From Flavobacterium columnare NBRC 100251 = ATCC 23463 (GTDB lineage: Bacteria; Bacteroidota; Bacteroidia; Flavobacteriales; Flavobacteriaceae): 36,542 nucleotides of DNA. Location of the stretch: contig NZ_PCMX01000065.1 of NCBI RefSeq assembly GCF_002530675.1, positions 1-36,542 on the forward strand, written 5' to 3'. Positions 8,623 through 15,906 of the stretch are shown here, one piece after another; within the stretch, counting starts at the first letter, position 1; every line of letters begins with the position of its first letter. Below the pieces are notes generated by a model that ran no database searches, had not been told where the DNA came from, and was given only the letters and a program-made list of their open reading frames with translations. A program made the position numbers and the translations under genes.

Positions 8623-9624
8623 ATGGAAAAATTAAATAATATTCGCTTGGAAGTCATGCAGTATCTAGAAAAGAGTTTGGATTCTTTTGTAGAAAATTAC
8701 CTACTTCCTGTAGAAAAAATCTGGCAACCAAGTGATTTATTACCTAACTCTGAAGCAGAAAACTTCATAGAAGAAGTCACAGAGCTTAGAGAAATAGCAA
8801 AAGATTTACCTTATGATTTTTGGGTAGTTCTAGTAGGCGACACAATTACAGAAGAAGCCCTACCAACCTATGAATCATGGTTGTTAGATATTGAAGGTAT
8901 TCAACAAAAAGGATCTACGGGCGATAACGGCTGGGCTAAATGGATTCGTCAATGGACTGGCGAAGAAAATCGTCATGGTGATCTACTTAATAAATATTTA
9001 TATCTATCAGGACGTGTAAATATGCGAGAAGTAGAAATAACCACTCAACATCTAATAAACGACGGATTTGATCCGGGTACTGATCGTGATCCTTATAAAA
9101 ATTTTGTATTTACAAGTTTTCAGGAATTAGCTACTTATATCTCACACATGAGAGTATCTAAATTAGCCAAACAATTTGGTGATAAAAAATTAGCTAAGCT
9201 ATGTAATTTAATTGCAGGCGATGAAATGCGCCACCATTTGGCATATAGTGAATTTGTTAACCGAATTTTTCAAGTAGATCCTAGCCAAATGATGTTGGCT
9301 TTTCAATATATGATGAAACAAAAAATTACTATGCCCGCCAACCTTATTCGCGAATCGGGAGAAGCTATAGGAACTGCATTTGAAAAATTTTCTGAATCAG
9401 CTCAACGAATAGGTGTTTATACTGCTACAGATTATATTGATATCATGGAAAAATTAATTCAAAAGTGGGAAATAGACAAAATCACCCATCTTACAGATGA
9501 GGCAGAAAAAGCACGTGATTATCTAATGAAACTTCCTGCAAGAATGACTCGATTAGCAGAAAGAATAGTTACTCCTGCGGAAGAAAAATTATTTAAATGG
9601 GTACAACCTGCTTTAATAGTTTAA
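8623..9624 (+). CDS. Soluble acyl-ACP desaturase (ferritin-like di-iron)
   Basis: Introduces a double bond into a fatty acyl chain carried on ACP, using O2 and reduced ferredoxin. The 333 residues fit the plant-type stearoyl-ACP desaturase family. The di-iron ligands are all present: E77 (TITEEAL), E115 and H118 (EENRH), E168 (FQELATY), E201 and H204 (DEMRHH). The 38-, 3-, 33- and 3-residue spacings equal those of the castor enzyme (E105, E143, H146, E196, E229, H232). No membrane segment is present, so it is cytoplasmic. It follows plsC closely, which supports a role in membrane lipid composition. The double-bond position and acyl length cannot be told. Confidence 0.92.
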   Translation: MEKLNNIRLEVMQYLEKSLDSFVENYLLPVEKIWQPSDLLPNSEAENFIEEVTELREIAKDLPYDFWVVLVGDTITEEALPTYESWLLDIEGIQQKGSTGDNGWAKWIRQWTGEENRHGDLLNKYLYLSGRVNMREVEITTQHLINDGFDPGTDRDPYKNFVFTSFQELATYISHMRVSKLAKQFGDKKLAKLCNLIAGDEMRHHLAYSEFVNRIFQVDPSQMMLAFQYMMKQKITMPANLIRESGEAIGTAFEKFSESAQRIGVYTATDYIDIMEKLIQKWEIDKITHLTDEAEKARDYLMKLPARMTRLAERIVTPAEEKLFKWVQPALIV

Positions 9625-9646
9625 AAATAGAAACCAAGATAAATTC

Positions 9647-9787
9647 AAAGAGGCTGTCTCAAAAGTAAAAACAAAAACGTATTTCATACTAAAATATAAG
9701 GAAGGATAGGTAATTAATATCTCTAATCTACTTCCTATATTTCTAAAAAACATGACAATTAAACTTATTTTAAGACAGCCCTTTTTT
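9647..9787. repeat. MITE-like element or long hairpin with 18-bp imperfect terminal inverted repeats
   Basis: The left end (9647-9664, starting AAAGAGGCTGTCTC) is mirrored by the right end (9768-9787, containing AAGACAGCCCTTTTTT) with about one mismatch and a one-base shift. The roughly 100 bases between are AT-rich and non-coding. The GAGGCTGTCTCAAAA end resembles ends of Bacteroidota insertion sequences, so this could be a small non-autonomous element. No target-site duplication is obvious. It could equally work as a terminator of the desaturase gene, because the right arm ends in six T. Confidence 0.5.
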
Positions 9788-9800
9788 AAAGATATAACCT

Positions 9801-10445
9801 ATGGAAATTATACAAAAAACAATTGAGTTTGTAAAAAAGCAATTAGAAGAAGCTGAAGGAGGACATGATTGGTTTCATATAGAACGAGTATATAAAAACG
9901 CCCGACAAATAGCTAAAGAAGAAGAATGTAACGAAACTGTAGTTTACCTAGCAGCTTTATTGCATGATATAGCCGATAGTAAATTTTATAATGGTGACGA
10001 AACTATTGGTCCCAAAACAGCGTCTGATTTTCTTACATCACAAAATATTGATCAAACCATTATTGATCATGTAGTAAAAATTATAGAAAACATCTCTTTT
10101 AAAGGGGGTAATTTTGCAGCTGCCTTTCATTCTAAAGAACTTGCTATTGTTCAGGATGCCGATCGTTTAGATGCCATTGGTGCCATAGGAATTGCCCGAG
10201 CCTTTAATTATGGTGGATTTAAAAACAGAAAACTCTATGACCCCGCGATTATCCCTAATTTAACAATGAGTAAGGAAGAATACAAAAATACCACATCGCC
10301 TACCATTAATCATTTTTACGAGAAATTATTACGCTTAAAAGACAAGATGAACACAACAGCGGGAAAACGAATTGCCTTACAACGCCACTTGTTTATGGAA
10401 CAATTTTTAGAACAGTTTTATGATGAGTGCGAAGGAATAAAATAA
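9801..10445 (+). CDS. HD-domain phosphohydrolase
   Basis: Cytoplasmic protein of 214 residues with an HD metal-dependent phosphohydrolase domain. The ordered ligands are H26 in GHDWFHIERVY, the H55-D56 pair in ALLHDIAD, and an aspartate in QDADRLDAIGAIG. The family (related to E. coli YedJ) hydrolyses phosphate esters, often nucleotides, but the natural substrate is not defined. The later segment GIARAFNYGGFKNRKLYDP is typical of the family. It stands alone between the repeat at 9647-9787 and a 449-bp non-coding stretch, so context gives no hint of substrate. Confidence 0.85.
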   Translation: MEIIQKTIEFVKKQLEEAEGGHDWFHIERVYKNARQIAKEEECNETVVYLAALLHDIADSKFYNGDETIGPKTASDFLTSQNIDQTIIDHVVKIIENISFKGGNFAAAFHSKELAIVQDADRLDAIGAIGIARAFNYGGFKNRKLYDPAIIPNLTMSKEEYKNTTSPTINHFYEKLLRLKDKMNTTAGKRIALQRHLFMEQFLEQFYDECEGIK

Positions 10446-10588
10446 TGAAAGCGAAAAGCATAGGGTCTAAAAGTTTAATTTTTCTGTTTAACCCTAAGAA
10501 AGACCTCCATTGGTCGATTCTAACTTTAATTAAACTAGCAAAGCTAAATAGTAAGATTACAACCTTTTAGAATCGCTTTTTAAAAGTA

Positions 10589-10651
10589 GGTGTCTAAAAA
10601 AAGATCGGAATGAACAAACTAACTGTTAAGCTACTACTTTTTTTAGACACC
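10589..10651. repeat. 15-bp perfect inverted repeat
   Basis: GGTGTCTAAAAAAAG (10589-10603) is exactly mirrored at 10637-10651, with a 33-base spacer. On the plus strand the right arm is a T run followed by AGACACC, so it is not a classic terminator. It may be a miniature element like the one at 9647. Confidence 0.55.
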
Positions 10652-10753
10652 ACATATTTAGAATTAAGCCAAAATTAATATAGTACCATTCAAATTTTTA
10701 GTTTTCCTTTTAAAAATAGTACACCTACAAAAGCAACAAAAATTAGCATTAGC

Positions 10754-10853
10754 TCTCGATACGCTTTGCACTCGATCTGACGATGATTTCGATTATATAC
10801 TCAACCGTCAGTTCGAGTTATTTTTGAAATGAAATGGAAAAAACGTATCGAGA
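10754..10853. repeat. REP-like double palindrome
   Basis: The outer arms TCTCGATACG (10754-10763) and CGTATCGAGA (10844-10853) are perfect. The inner arms ACTCGATCTGACG (10770-10782) and CGTCAGTTCGAGT (10806-10818) match at 12 of 13 positions. The GTCAGTTCGAG and TATCGAGAAC words are, to my knowledge, dispersed many times in Flavobacteriaceae genomes as intergenic palindromes. Confidence 0.6.
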
Positions 10854-10894
10854 ACTTTACTTTTTAACCCAGTATATTTTTAGTTCAAATAGTA

Positions 10895-11677
10895 TTATTT
10901 TCCTTCAAAAACAGCTTTGCGTTTCTCTAAGAATGCTGTTGTTCCTTCTTTAAAATCAGCAGTAGCAAAACATTCTCCAAACTTTTTAATTTCCGTCTCA
11001 AAACCGTTTATACCATCTTTGTAGTTTGCATTTACAGCTTCAATAGCTTTACCTATAGCAACGGGAGAGTTACGTTGTATTTTATCCGCTATAGTCATAT
11101 AAGTAGCAAACAACTCTTCTTGAGACACAACATGATTTACTAATCCAAATTCTTTTGCGGTCTTAGCATCTATCATACCTGCTGTCATAATCATTTCCAT
11201 AGCACGTCCTTTACCTACTAATTGTGTCAAACGTTGTGTACCTCCATAACCTGGGATAACACCTAATGAGGTTTCAGGTAATCCCATTTTTGCATTTTCA
11301 GAAGCAACGCGAAAATGACAAGACATAGCAAGTTCTAACCCCCCACCTAATGCAAATCCGTTTACCGCAGCAATTACTGGGGTTTTCATGTTTTCTATGA
11401 AATTAAAAAGTAGTTCTTGTCCTTTTCTAGCTAATTCAGCTCCTTCTTGCTCAGAAAAATGAGCAAATTCAGATATATCTGCACCTGCCACAAAAGCTTT
11501 TTCGCCATTCCCTGTAAGGATAATAGTTCTAATGTTTTCATTGGCTTCTAATTCTTTCAACCAATAATGCAATTCTTTTATTGTTTCAGAATTTAATGCG
11601 TTTAATTTTTCTGGTCGATTAATTCTTATAGTAGCTGTAAATTTTTCGTGCTCAACTAAAATATTTTTTAATTCCAT
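10895..11677 (-). CDS. Enoyl-CoA hydratase/isomerase family protein
   Basis: Crotonase-fold protein of 260 residues, expected to hydrate trans-2-enoyl-CoA to 3-hydroxyacyl-CoA. Both catalytic glutamates of classical hydratases are present with the right 20-residue spacing: E115 in FALGGGLELAMSCHFRVAS and E135 in MGLPETSLGVIPGYGGTQRL. The oxyanion-hole segments AFVAGADISEF and GGGLELA are intact, so it is probably active. It is the last gene of a leftward series and starts 4 bases after the histidine kinase stop, so it is likely co-transcribed with hemH-hemJ-kinase. A direct link to haem synthesis is not apparent. The true pathway (fatty acid, amino acid or short-chain enoyl-CoA) cannot be read. 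Confidence 0.88.
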   Translation of the reverse strand: MELKNILVEHEKFTATIRINRPEKLNALNSETIKELHYWLKELEANENIRTIILTGNGEKAFVAGADISEFAHFSEQEGAELARKGQELLFNFIENMKTPVIAAVNGFALGGGLELAMSCHFRVASENAKMGLPETSLGVIPGYGGTQRLTQLVGKGRAMEMIMTAGMIDAKTAKEFGLVNHVVSQEELFATYMTIADKIQRNSPVAIGKAIEAVNANYKDGINGFETEIKKFGECFATADFKEGTTAFLEKRKAVFEGK

Positions 11678-11681
11678 GTTG

Positions 11682-13160
11682 CTATTTATTTATAATAGGT
11701 AATATTACTTTAAAAGTAGTTCCTTTAGTTAATTTAGATTCAAAAGTAATCTTTCCTTGGTAATTTTCAATTATATTTTTGATAATCGCTAGTCCTAGTC
11801 CCATTCCACTAGTTTTTGTGGTAAATTTGGGTTCAAATATACGCTCAAAATCTTGAATTGCTATTCCCTTTCCATTATCACATACACTAATAATGGTATT
11901 GTTTTCTTCTTTTTTTACAGATACTAGAACTTTCTTATTGATTTGTTCTTCGGGTATAGCCTGTATAGCATTTTTTACCAAATTAGTAATAATACGAATA
12001 AGTTGAGTTCTATCTATTTTGGTAATGATTTCATCCGTACTAGAATAATATTCTATATAATTTTCATTAAAAATATCTAATGCCATACTTACCACATCTA
12101 CCACATTTAATGTTTCGTTTTGTTGAGCGGGCATAGATGCAAAATTAGAAAAAGCACTGGCAACAGCACTCATTGTATCTATTTGTTGGATAAGTGTTTT
12201 AGAAAAATCAACTACTTTTTGTCTAATATTGGGGTCTTGAGGGTTAAAACGCATTTCAAAACTCTGAACCGTTAATCGCATAGGAGTCAAAGGGTTTTTT
12301 ATTTCATGAGCTACCTGCTTGGCCATCTCTCTCCAAGCTCCTTCGCGTTCACTTTGTGCTAATTTATTAGCGCTTTCTTCCAACTCATCTATCATCTTAT
12401 TATAAGACTGAATAAGTTTATCTATTTCGGAACTGTGTGTTACTAAATCTATTTTTTTATTTTTTTCGGTCAGACTGGTTTCGGTCAGTCTACGAGAAAT
12501 CGTTTCAAGGGATTTAGTAATATATCTTGACAGATAAAAAGCCAACCAAATAGCTAATGAAAACATTCCTAAATATACACTTCCAAATATGGCTAAAAAG
12601 TTTTCTATTTCTTGTTTGTAATAGCTATCATCTTGTTTGTAAGGGAGTCGTATAATACCTATGGGTTTCTTTTCTATATGATCCATTAAATAGCTATAAG
12701 AAAAATTATACACATCTCCTCTAGCTTCTCCTTCGCCTATAAATCTATTTTTATCAGCGTACTTAATTTTTTCTAATAAATTATCTGATATATTAATAGT
12801 AATTTGTCCTTTTATTACAGGTGCTCTTGAATTAATAAGCATACGTCCTTGTAAGTCATAAATATCTATTTCTAAATTATGAATATCGGCTATTTCAAAT
12901 ATTTTTTCTTTAAAAATAGAGGCTAGATTAGCTGTTATTAGAGGATGAGGGGTCGTTTCTAAAACATACTCAATATGTTGTTTGATTTGTTCTTCTTTCC
13001 TTAGTAAACGTTCCTTATGATATTCTTGACTTTCATATTGAAAATGAAGTATTGACACTAATGCAATTAATATTGAAGATATTAGTGTTATGAATATAAG
13101 CGCGAGGAAAATTCTTGATCGTAAGGAAAGATTTTTACCCCAAAGAAAAATGTTTATCAT
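11682..13160 (-). CDS. NtrY-like membrane sensor histidine kinase
   Basis: Inner-membrane kinase of 492 residues. Transmembrane helix 1 is at about 17-38 and helix 2 at about 188-210, with a roughly 150-residue periplasmic sensor between (contains IDIYDLQGRMLINSRAP, a Cache/PAS-like strand pattern). A HAMP-like linker follows (SRYITKSLETISRRL), then the phosphoacceptor box AHEIKNPLTPMRL with H285, and an ATPase domain with N, G1 (CDNGKGI) and G2 (TSGMGLGLAI) boxes. The HEIKNPLTP box is typical of NtrY-type kinases. Its ATG overlaps the hemJ stop by one base (TAATG), so it is coupled to hemJ. No response regulator lies nearby, so its partner is elsewhere. The signal is unknown; an envelope or haem-related cue is only a guess from context. 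Confidence 0.87.
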   Translation of the reverse strand: MINIFLWGKNLSLRSRIFLALIFITLISSILIALVSILHFQYESQEYHKERLLRKEEQIKQHIEYVLETTPHPLITANLASIFKEKIFEIADIHNLEIDIYDLQGRMLINSRAPVIKGQITINISDNLLEKIKYADKNRFIGEGEARGDVYNFSYSYLMDHIEKKPIGIIRLPYKQDDSYYKQEIENFLAIFGSVYLGMFSLAIWLAFYLSRYITKSLETISRRLTETSLTEKNKKIDLVTHSSEIDKLIQSYNKMIDELEESANKLAQSEREGAWREMAKQVAHEIKNPLTPMRLTVQSFEMRFNPQDPNIRQKVVDFSKTLIQQIDTMSAVASAFSNFASMPAQQNETLNVVDVVSMALDIFNENYIEYYSSTDEIITKIDRTQLIRIITNLVKNAIQAIPEEQINKKVLVSVKKEENNTIISVCDNGKGIAIQDFERIFEPKFTTKTSGMGLGLAIIKNIIENYQGKITFESKLTKGTTFKVILPIINK

Positions 13161-13708
13161 TATTTTTTTTCTCGTATGTTTTTATAAAACTTATAGCCTA
13201 GCATTAAAAGTATAGAAAAAAGGATTATACCTATTACACCAAATATCCAATTGATGGCATTTTTTAAAATTACTAAAAAAACAACTGCAAATAAAATAAT
13301 AGTGGCTCCTTCATTCCATAATCGAAAAAAAGTAGAACTCTTTTTAACTTCATTTTTTTGCAATTGATTAAAAATTTGATGGCATTTTAAATGATACAAA
13401 TACAAAAGAAATACAAAAGTTAACTTAATATGCATCCATGATTGTGTAAGCCATAGATTACCTGTATCAGTAAAGAGTAGCATCCAAAAAGCAAAAATAC
13501 TAGCTAATACGGCACTTGGCCAAGTTATGATGTACCATAAACGGTATTGCATCAATTGGTACTGCTTAATTAGAATACTTTGCTCTGGTTCTGGTTTTTC
13601 CTTAGCTTCAGCGTGGTATACAAAAAGCCGTACAATATAAAACAATCCTGCAAACCAAGTGATTACAAAAATAAGATGTAATGATTTTATGTAGTTATAA
13701 AGTTCCAT
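13160..13708 (-). CDS. hemJ: HemJ protoporphyrinogen IX oxidase (often labelled CopD family)
   Basis: Oxidises protoporphyrinogen IX to protoporphyrin IX, the step before ferrochelatase. The 182-residue protein has four or more membrane helices and the HemJ signature: H11 in YIKSLHLIFVITWFAGLFY, the arginine in YIVRLFVYHAEA, and the lysine in LYLYHLKCHQIF. The ATG at 13708 overlaps the hemH stop by one base (TAATG). An in-frame TTG at 13717 is possible, but the ATG fits both the operon pattern and the family N-terminus. Generic annotation often calls such proteins copper resistance D or hypothetical. Its position directly after hemH and the lack of hemG or hemY in the window support HemJ. Confidence 0.88.
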   Translation of the reverse strand: MELYNYIKSLHLIFVITWFAGLFYIVRLFVYHAEAKEKPEPEQSILIKQYQLMQYRLWYIITWPSAVLASIFAFWMLLFTDTGNLWLTQSWMHIKLTFVFLLYLYHLKCHQIFNQLQKNEVKKSSTFFRLWNEGATIILFAVVFLVILKNAINWIFGVIGIILFSILLMLGYKFYKNIREKK

Positions 13709-14718
13709 TAATTCCAATTCTTAATCCAACCTGCTATAGTTTGTGCCCAATCATCACGATCATTTAAACAAGCTACTGTTAAAAAGTTTTCTCCTCCATT
13801 TTCTTTAAAACTATGAGCAGCCTCCATACCTATTTCTTCCAAAGTTTCTAAACAATCTGAAACAAAAGCAGGTGTTACAACAGCTAAATTTTTAATTCCT
13901 CTTTGAGCTAATCCATCAATTGTGGCATCAGTATAAGGCTGTAACCAAGGATCACGTCCTAAACGAGATTGGAACGAAGTGCTGTAACTTCCTTCTTCTA
14001 ATTGTAATAATTCAGCTACTTGTCTAGTGGTTTCATAGCATTGATGGCGGTAACAAAATTCATGTGCAGGAGAGGGTGTTGCACAACATTTTCCATCGAT
14101 TGCACAATGTGATTTAGTAATATCTGATTTTTTTATATGTCGCTCTGGTACACCATGGTAGGAAAACAAAATATGATTAGCTTCAAAGCCAGCCAAAGCC
14201 TCCTTTATTGAAGTTCCTAAATTAGCGATATAACGTTCTCGTTTATAAAAAGCGGGAACCGTTTTAAAAGTCATAGAAGGAAATTTCTTTTTGCGAATTT
14301 CTTCCGCTAAGACCAAAATAGTTTCTGTGGTTGCCATAGCAAATTGTGGATATAAAGGCAAAAGTAGTACTTCCGTTACTCCCTTATCATGCAACTGTTG
14401 TAATCCAAGTTCTATACTAGGATTACCATAACGCATAGCAATTTCTACTGGAAAATCAACTAATTGTTGTACTTTCTTTTGTAATCGTTGAGTTAGAACA
14501 ATTAAAGGAGATCCTTCTTCCCACCAAATTTTTTTATAAGCTGCTGCCGATTTTTTAGGTCGCGTATTGAGTATGATTCCTTTTACCAAAAAGGCTCTTA
14601 ATAAATAAGGAAGATCTATTACACGTTCATCCATTAAAAATTGGTCTAAATATTTTTTTACATCTTTTACCTCTGTACTGTCAGGTGAGCCTAAATTAAC
14701 TAATAATACTCCTTTCAT
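13708..14718 (-). CDS. hemH: Ferrochelatase
   Basis: Inserts Fe(II) into protoporphyrin IX to make protohaem. The protein has 336 residues, starts MKGVLLVNLGSPDS, and carries the active-site motif FSYHGVPERH with the catalytic histidine; a conserved glutamate region (VSDCLETLEEIGMEA) follows near the C-terminus. A cysteine-rich insert, between KSHCAIDGKCCATP and EFCYRHQCYET, holds five cysteines within about 25 residues. Internal Cys clusters of this sort bind [2Fe-2S] in some bacterial ferrochelatases, so a cluster is plausible here. It is first in the leftward series hemH-hemJ-kinase-hydratase and lies downstream of the araC gene. A loosely matching -7 box (TAGGTTTTG read leftward, near 14739-14748) precedes it. 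Confidence 0.95.
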   Translation of the reverse strand: MKGVLLVNLGSPDSTEVKDVKKYLDQFLMDERVIDLPYLLRAFLVKGIILNTRPKKSAAAYKKIWWEEGSPLIVLTQRLQKKVQQLVDFPVEIAMRYGNPSIELGLQQLHDKGVTEVLLLPLYPQFAMATTETILVLAEEIRKKKFPSMTFKTVPAFYKRERYIANLGTSIKEALAGFEANHILFSYHGVPERHIKKSDITKSHCAIDGKCCATPSPAHEFCYRHQCYETTRQVAELLQLEEGSYSTSFQSRLGRDPWLQPYTDATIDGLAQRGIKNLAVVTPAFVSDCLETLEEIGMEAAHSFKENGGENFLTVACLNDRDDWAQTIAGWIKNWN

Positions 14719-14748
14719 TTTTATGTTTTTTTGAGACTTACAAAACCT

Positions 14749-14791
14749 AAAGATAGTTTTAAGATAAAATTATGTTGTATCTTCTATCTTT
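14749..14791 (-). terminator. Stem-loop between araC and hemH
   Basis: AAAGATAG (14749-14756) pairs with CTATCTTT (14784-14791), and inside it AAGATA (14761-14766) pairs with TATCTT (14778-14783), leaving four unpaired T. Read leftward it follows the araC stop and is followed by GGTTTTG. It may end araC transcription, or partially attenuate read-through into hemH. Confidence 0.45.
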
Positions 14792-14808
14792 CATTTTTTG
14801 ATCTATTT

Positions 14809-15675
14809 TTAATTTACTTTTTCTAATAAATATTTTTTAGGCGTCGTGCCAAATTTCTTTTTAAATGCTGCAATAAAATGACTGGCGGTACTATAGCCAA
14901 TTCTTAATCCTACTTCGTTTACATTATAGGATCCGCTATCTAGCAAGTTTCTAGCGTATTGCATCTTATAATCAAACAAAAATCCATAAACTGTTTCCCC
15001 ATAAATTTGTTTAAACCCTGTTTTTAACTTTTTTAGGTTTAGGCCAACTTGATCCGCTAATTCTTCTAAACCTGGTGGTTCTGACATATTGGCAATAATA
15101 ATTTCTTTTGCTTTTTTTAGTTTTTTTACATTTTCTTCATCTATCAAAAAAGGGCATTGTTCGATATCAGGATCTTCATTTTTATTAAAAAACAAACTTA
15201 GTAATTCATATCCTTTTCCTTTGTAATATAAATTTTTAATTGTTGGGTTTAGATTATAATGAAACATTTGGTTGAGAACAATGGCTATAGAAGGTGTAAT
15301 ATTTTCTTCGCCATAATATTTTCTATCGCGATTTTCTTCACTCAAAAAAGGGATATGATCTGCATCAGTAGTAAATAATCCATGAAATTTTTTAATAGAA
15401 ATCAATATAGAAATAATCCACGTTTTAGGTTCTATATCTAGGTGTAAAGGAAGTTCTTTTTCAGGATTATAAAACAAAAGAGATTTTTCTCCTTCTAGTC
15501 CTATTGTATAACTACCATTATTAAAAATAAATCTGCCTTTTCCTTTCAAACCAAAATGAAACTGAATCAAACCTGTCTTTACTGGTCGTTCATATTTTAT
15601 AACTTCTTCTGTATCATTTTGAAATCTTAACAAAACAAATTCGTCATCCATTTTTATTTCCTCGGTAGCACCCAT
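14809..15675 (-). CDS. AraC-family transcriptional regulator (PchR-like DNA-binding domain)
   Basis: DNA-binding protein of 288 residues. The C-terminal 100 residues form the double helix-turn-helix of AraC regulators: ANMSEPPGLEELADQVGLN, then LKKLKTGFKQIYGETVYGFL, and the second motif NVNEVGLRIGYSTASHF followed by FKKKFGTTPKKYL. The first helix pair resembles siderophore regulators of the PchR/YbtA type. The N-terminal 180 residues are a predicted ligand-sensing beta-rich region (LIQFHFGLKGKGRFIFNNGSY). It is divergent from hemA, with two direct repeats in the shared intergenic region placed for activation of hemA. I infer control of haem synthesis by haem, a porphyrin or iron status. The ligand is not shown by sequence. 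Confidence 0.85.
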   Translation of the reverse strand: MGATEEIKMDDEFVLLRFQNDTEEVIKYERPVKTGLIQFHFGLKGKGRFIFNNGSYTIGLEGEKSLLFYNPEKELPLHLDIEPKTWIISILISIKKFHGLFTTDADHIPFLSEENRDRKYYGEENITPSIAIVLNQMFHYNLNPTIKNLYYKGKGYELLSLFFNKNEDPDIEQCPFLIDEENVKKLKKAKEIIIANMSEPPGLEELADQVGLNLKKLKTGFKQIYGETVYGFLFDYKMQYARNLLDSGSYNVNEVGLRIGYSTASHFIAAFKKKFGTTPKKYLLEKVN

Positions 15676-15730
15676 AGCGACATTTTTTTACGTAGGCGGT
15701 TCCCCTAAATTAGGTTTATTATTTAGAATA

Positions 15731-15780
15731 ATTCTATATAATAAAGTTCTAAAGAGCCTATTATAGAACAAAAATAGAAT
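15731..15780. repeat. Nested inverted repeats at the araC promoter
   Basis: The outer pair ATTCTAT (15731-15737) and ATAGAAT (15774-15780) encloses the inner pair GTTCTA (15746-15751) and TAGAAC (15764-15769). Together they cover the predicted araC -7 element and start site, so they could serve autoregulation or fold in the leader. Confidence 0.4.
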
Positions 15781-15801
15781 AAATATCCCTAAAAATTCAA
15801 A
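15769..15801 (-). promoter_or_regulatory. Promoter of the araC-family gene
   Basis: Read leftward: TTTG (15801-15798), a 21-base spacer, then TATTTTTG (15776-15769), an exact TAnnTTTG match. This predicts a start near 15763 and an 87-base leader. Confidence 0.6.
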
Positions 15802-15816
15802 TCAACTATCAAAATA

Positions 15817-15847
15817 ACTTATAGCGATACAAAAAGTACTTATAGCG
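15817..15847. promoter_or_regulatory. Direct-repeat operator candidate between araC and hemA
   Basis: ACTTATAGCG occurs at 15817-15826 and again at 15838-15847, exactly 21 bases apart (two helical turns). The second copy ends 4 bases before the hemA -33 element. Tandem direct repeats abutting the promoter are the usual binding arrangement for an AraC-type activator. Confidence 0.6.
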
Positions 15848-15851
15848 TTAT

Positions 15852-15879
15852 TTTGGAAAAACAAAACTAAATACTTTTG
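15852..15879 (+). promoter_or_regulatory. Promoter of hemA
   Basis: TTTG (15852-15855), a 16-base spacer, then TACTTTTG (15872-15879), an exact TAnnTTTG match. Spacing is at the short end of the Flavobacterium range, which would suit an activator-dependent promoter. The predicted start is near 15885. Confidence 0.65.
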
Positions 15880-15906
15880 TTTGTAGAAAATTTGATTAGG
15901 ATTTTA

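Larger units (their letters stand above)
10446..10894. other. Gene-free stretch rich in inverted repeats
   Basis: No credible ORF lies here. In order it holds a 6-bp hairpin (10461-10466 with 10491-10496), a 9-bp perfect inverted repeat (10515-10523 with 10567-10575), a 15-bp perfect inverted repeat (10589-10603 with 10637-10651), and a REP-like double palindrome (10754-10853). The flanking genes converge here, so some of this may be transcription termination. Confidence 0.7.

Noticed and set aside
10446..10894. CRISPR array or small RNA genes in the gene-free stretch
   Set aside because: The repeats are inverted, not regularly spaced direct repeats, and no tRNA-like fold is visible.
15877..15906. 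TTG start for hemA
   Set aside because: The codon is inside the exact -7 promoter box, so it would not be within the transcript.
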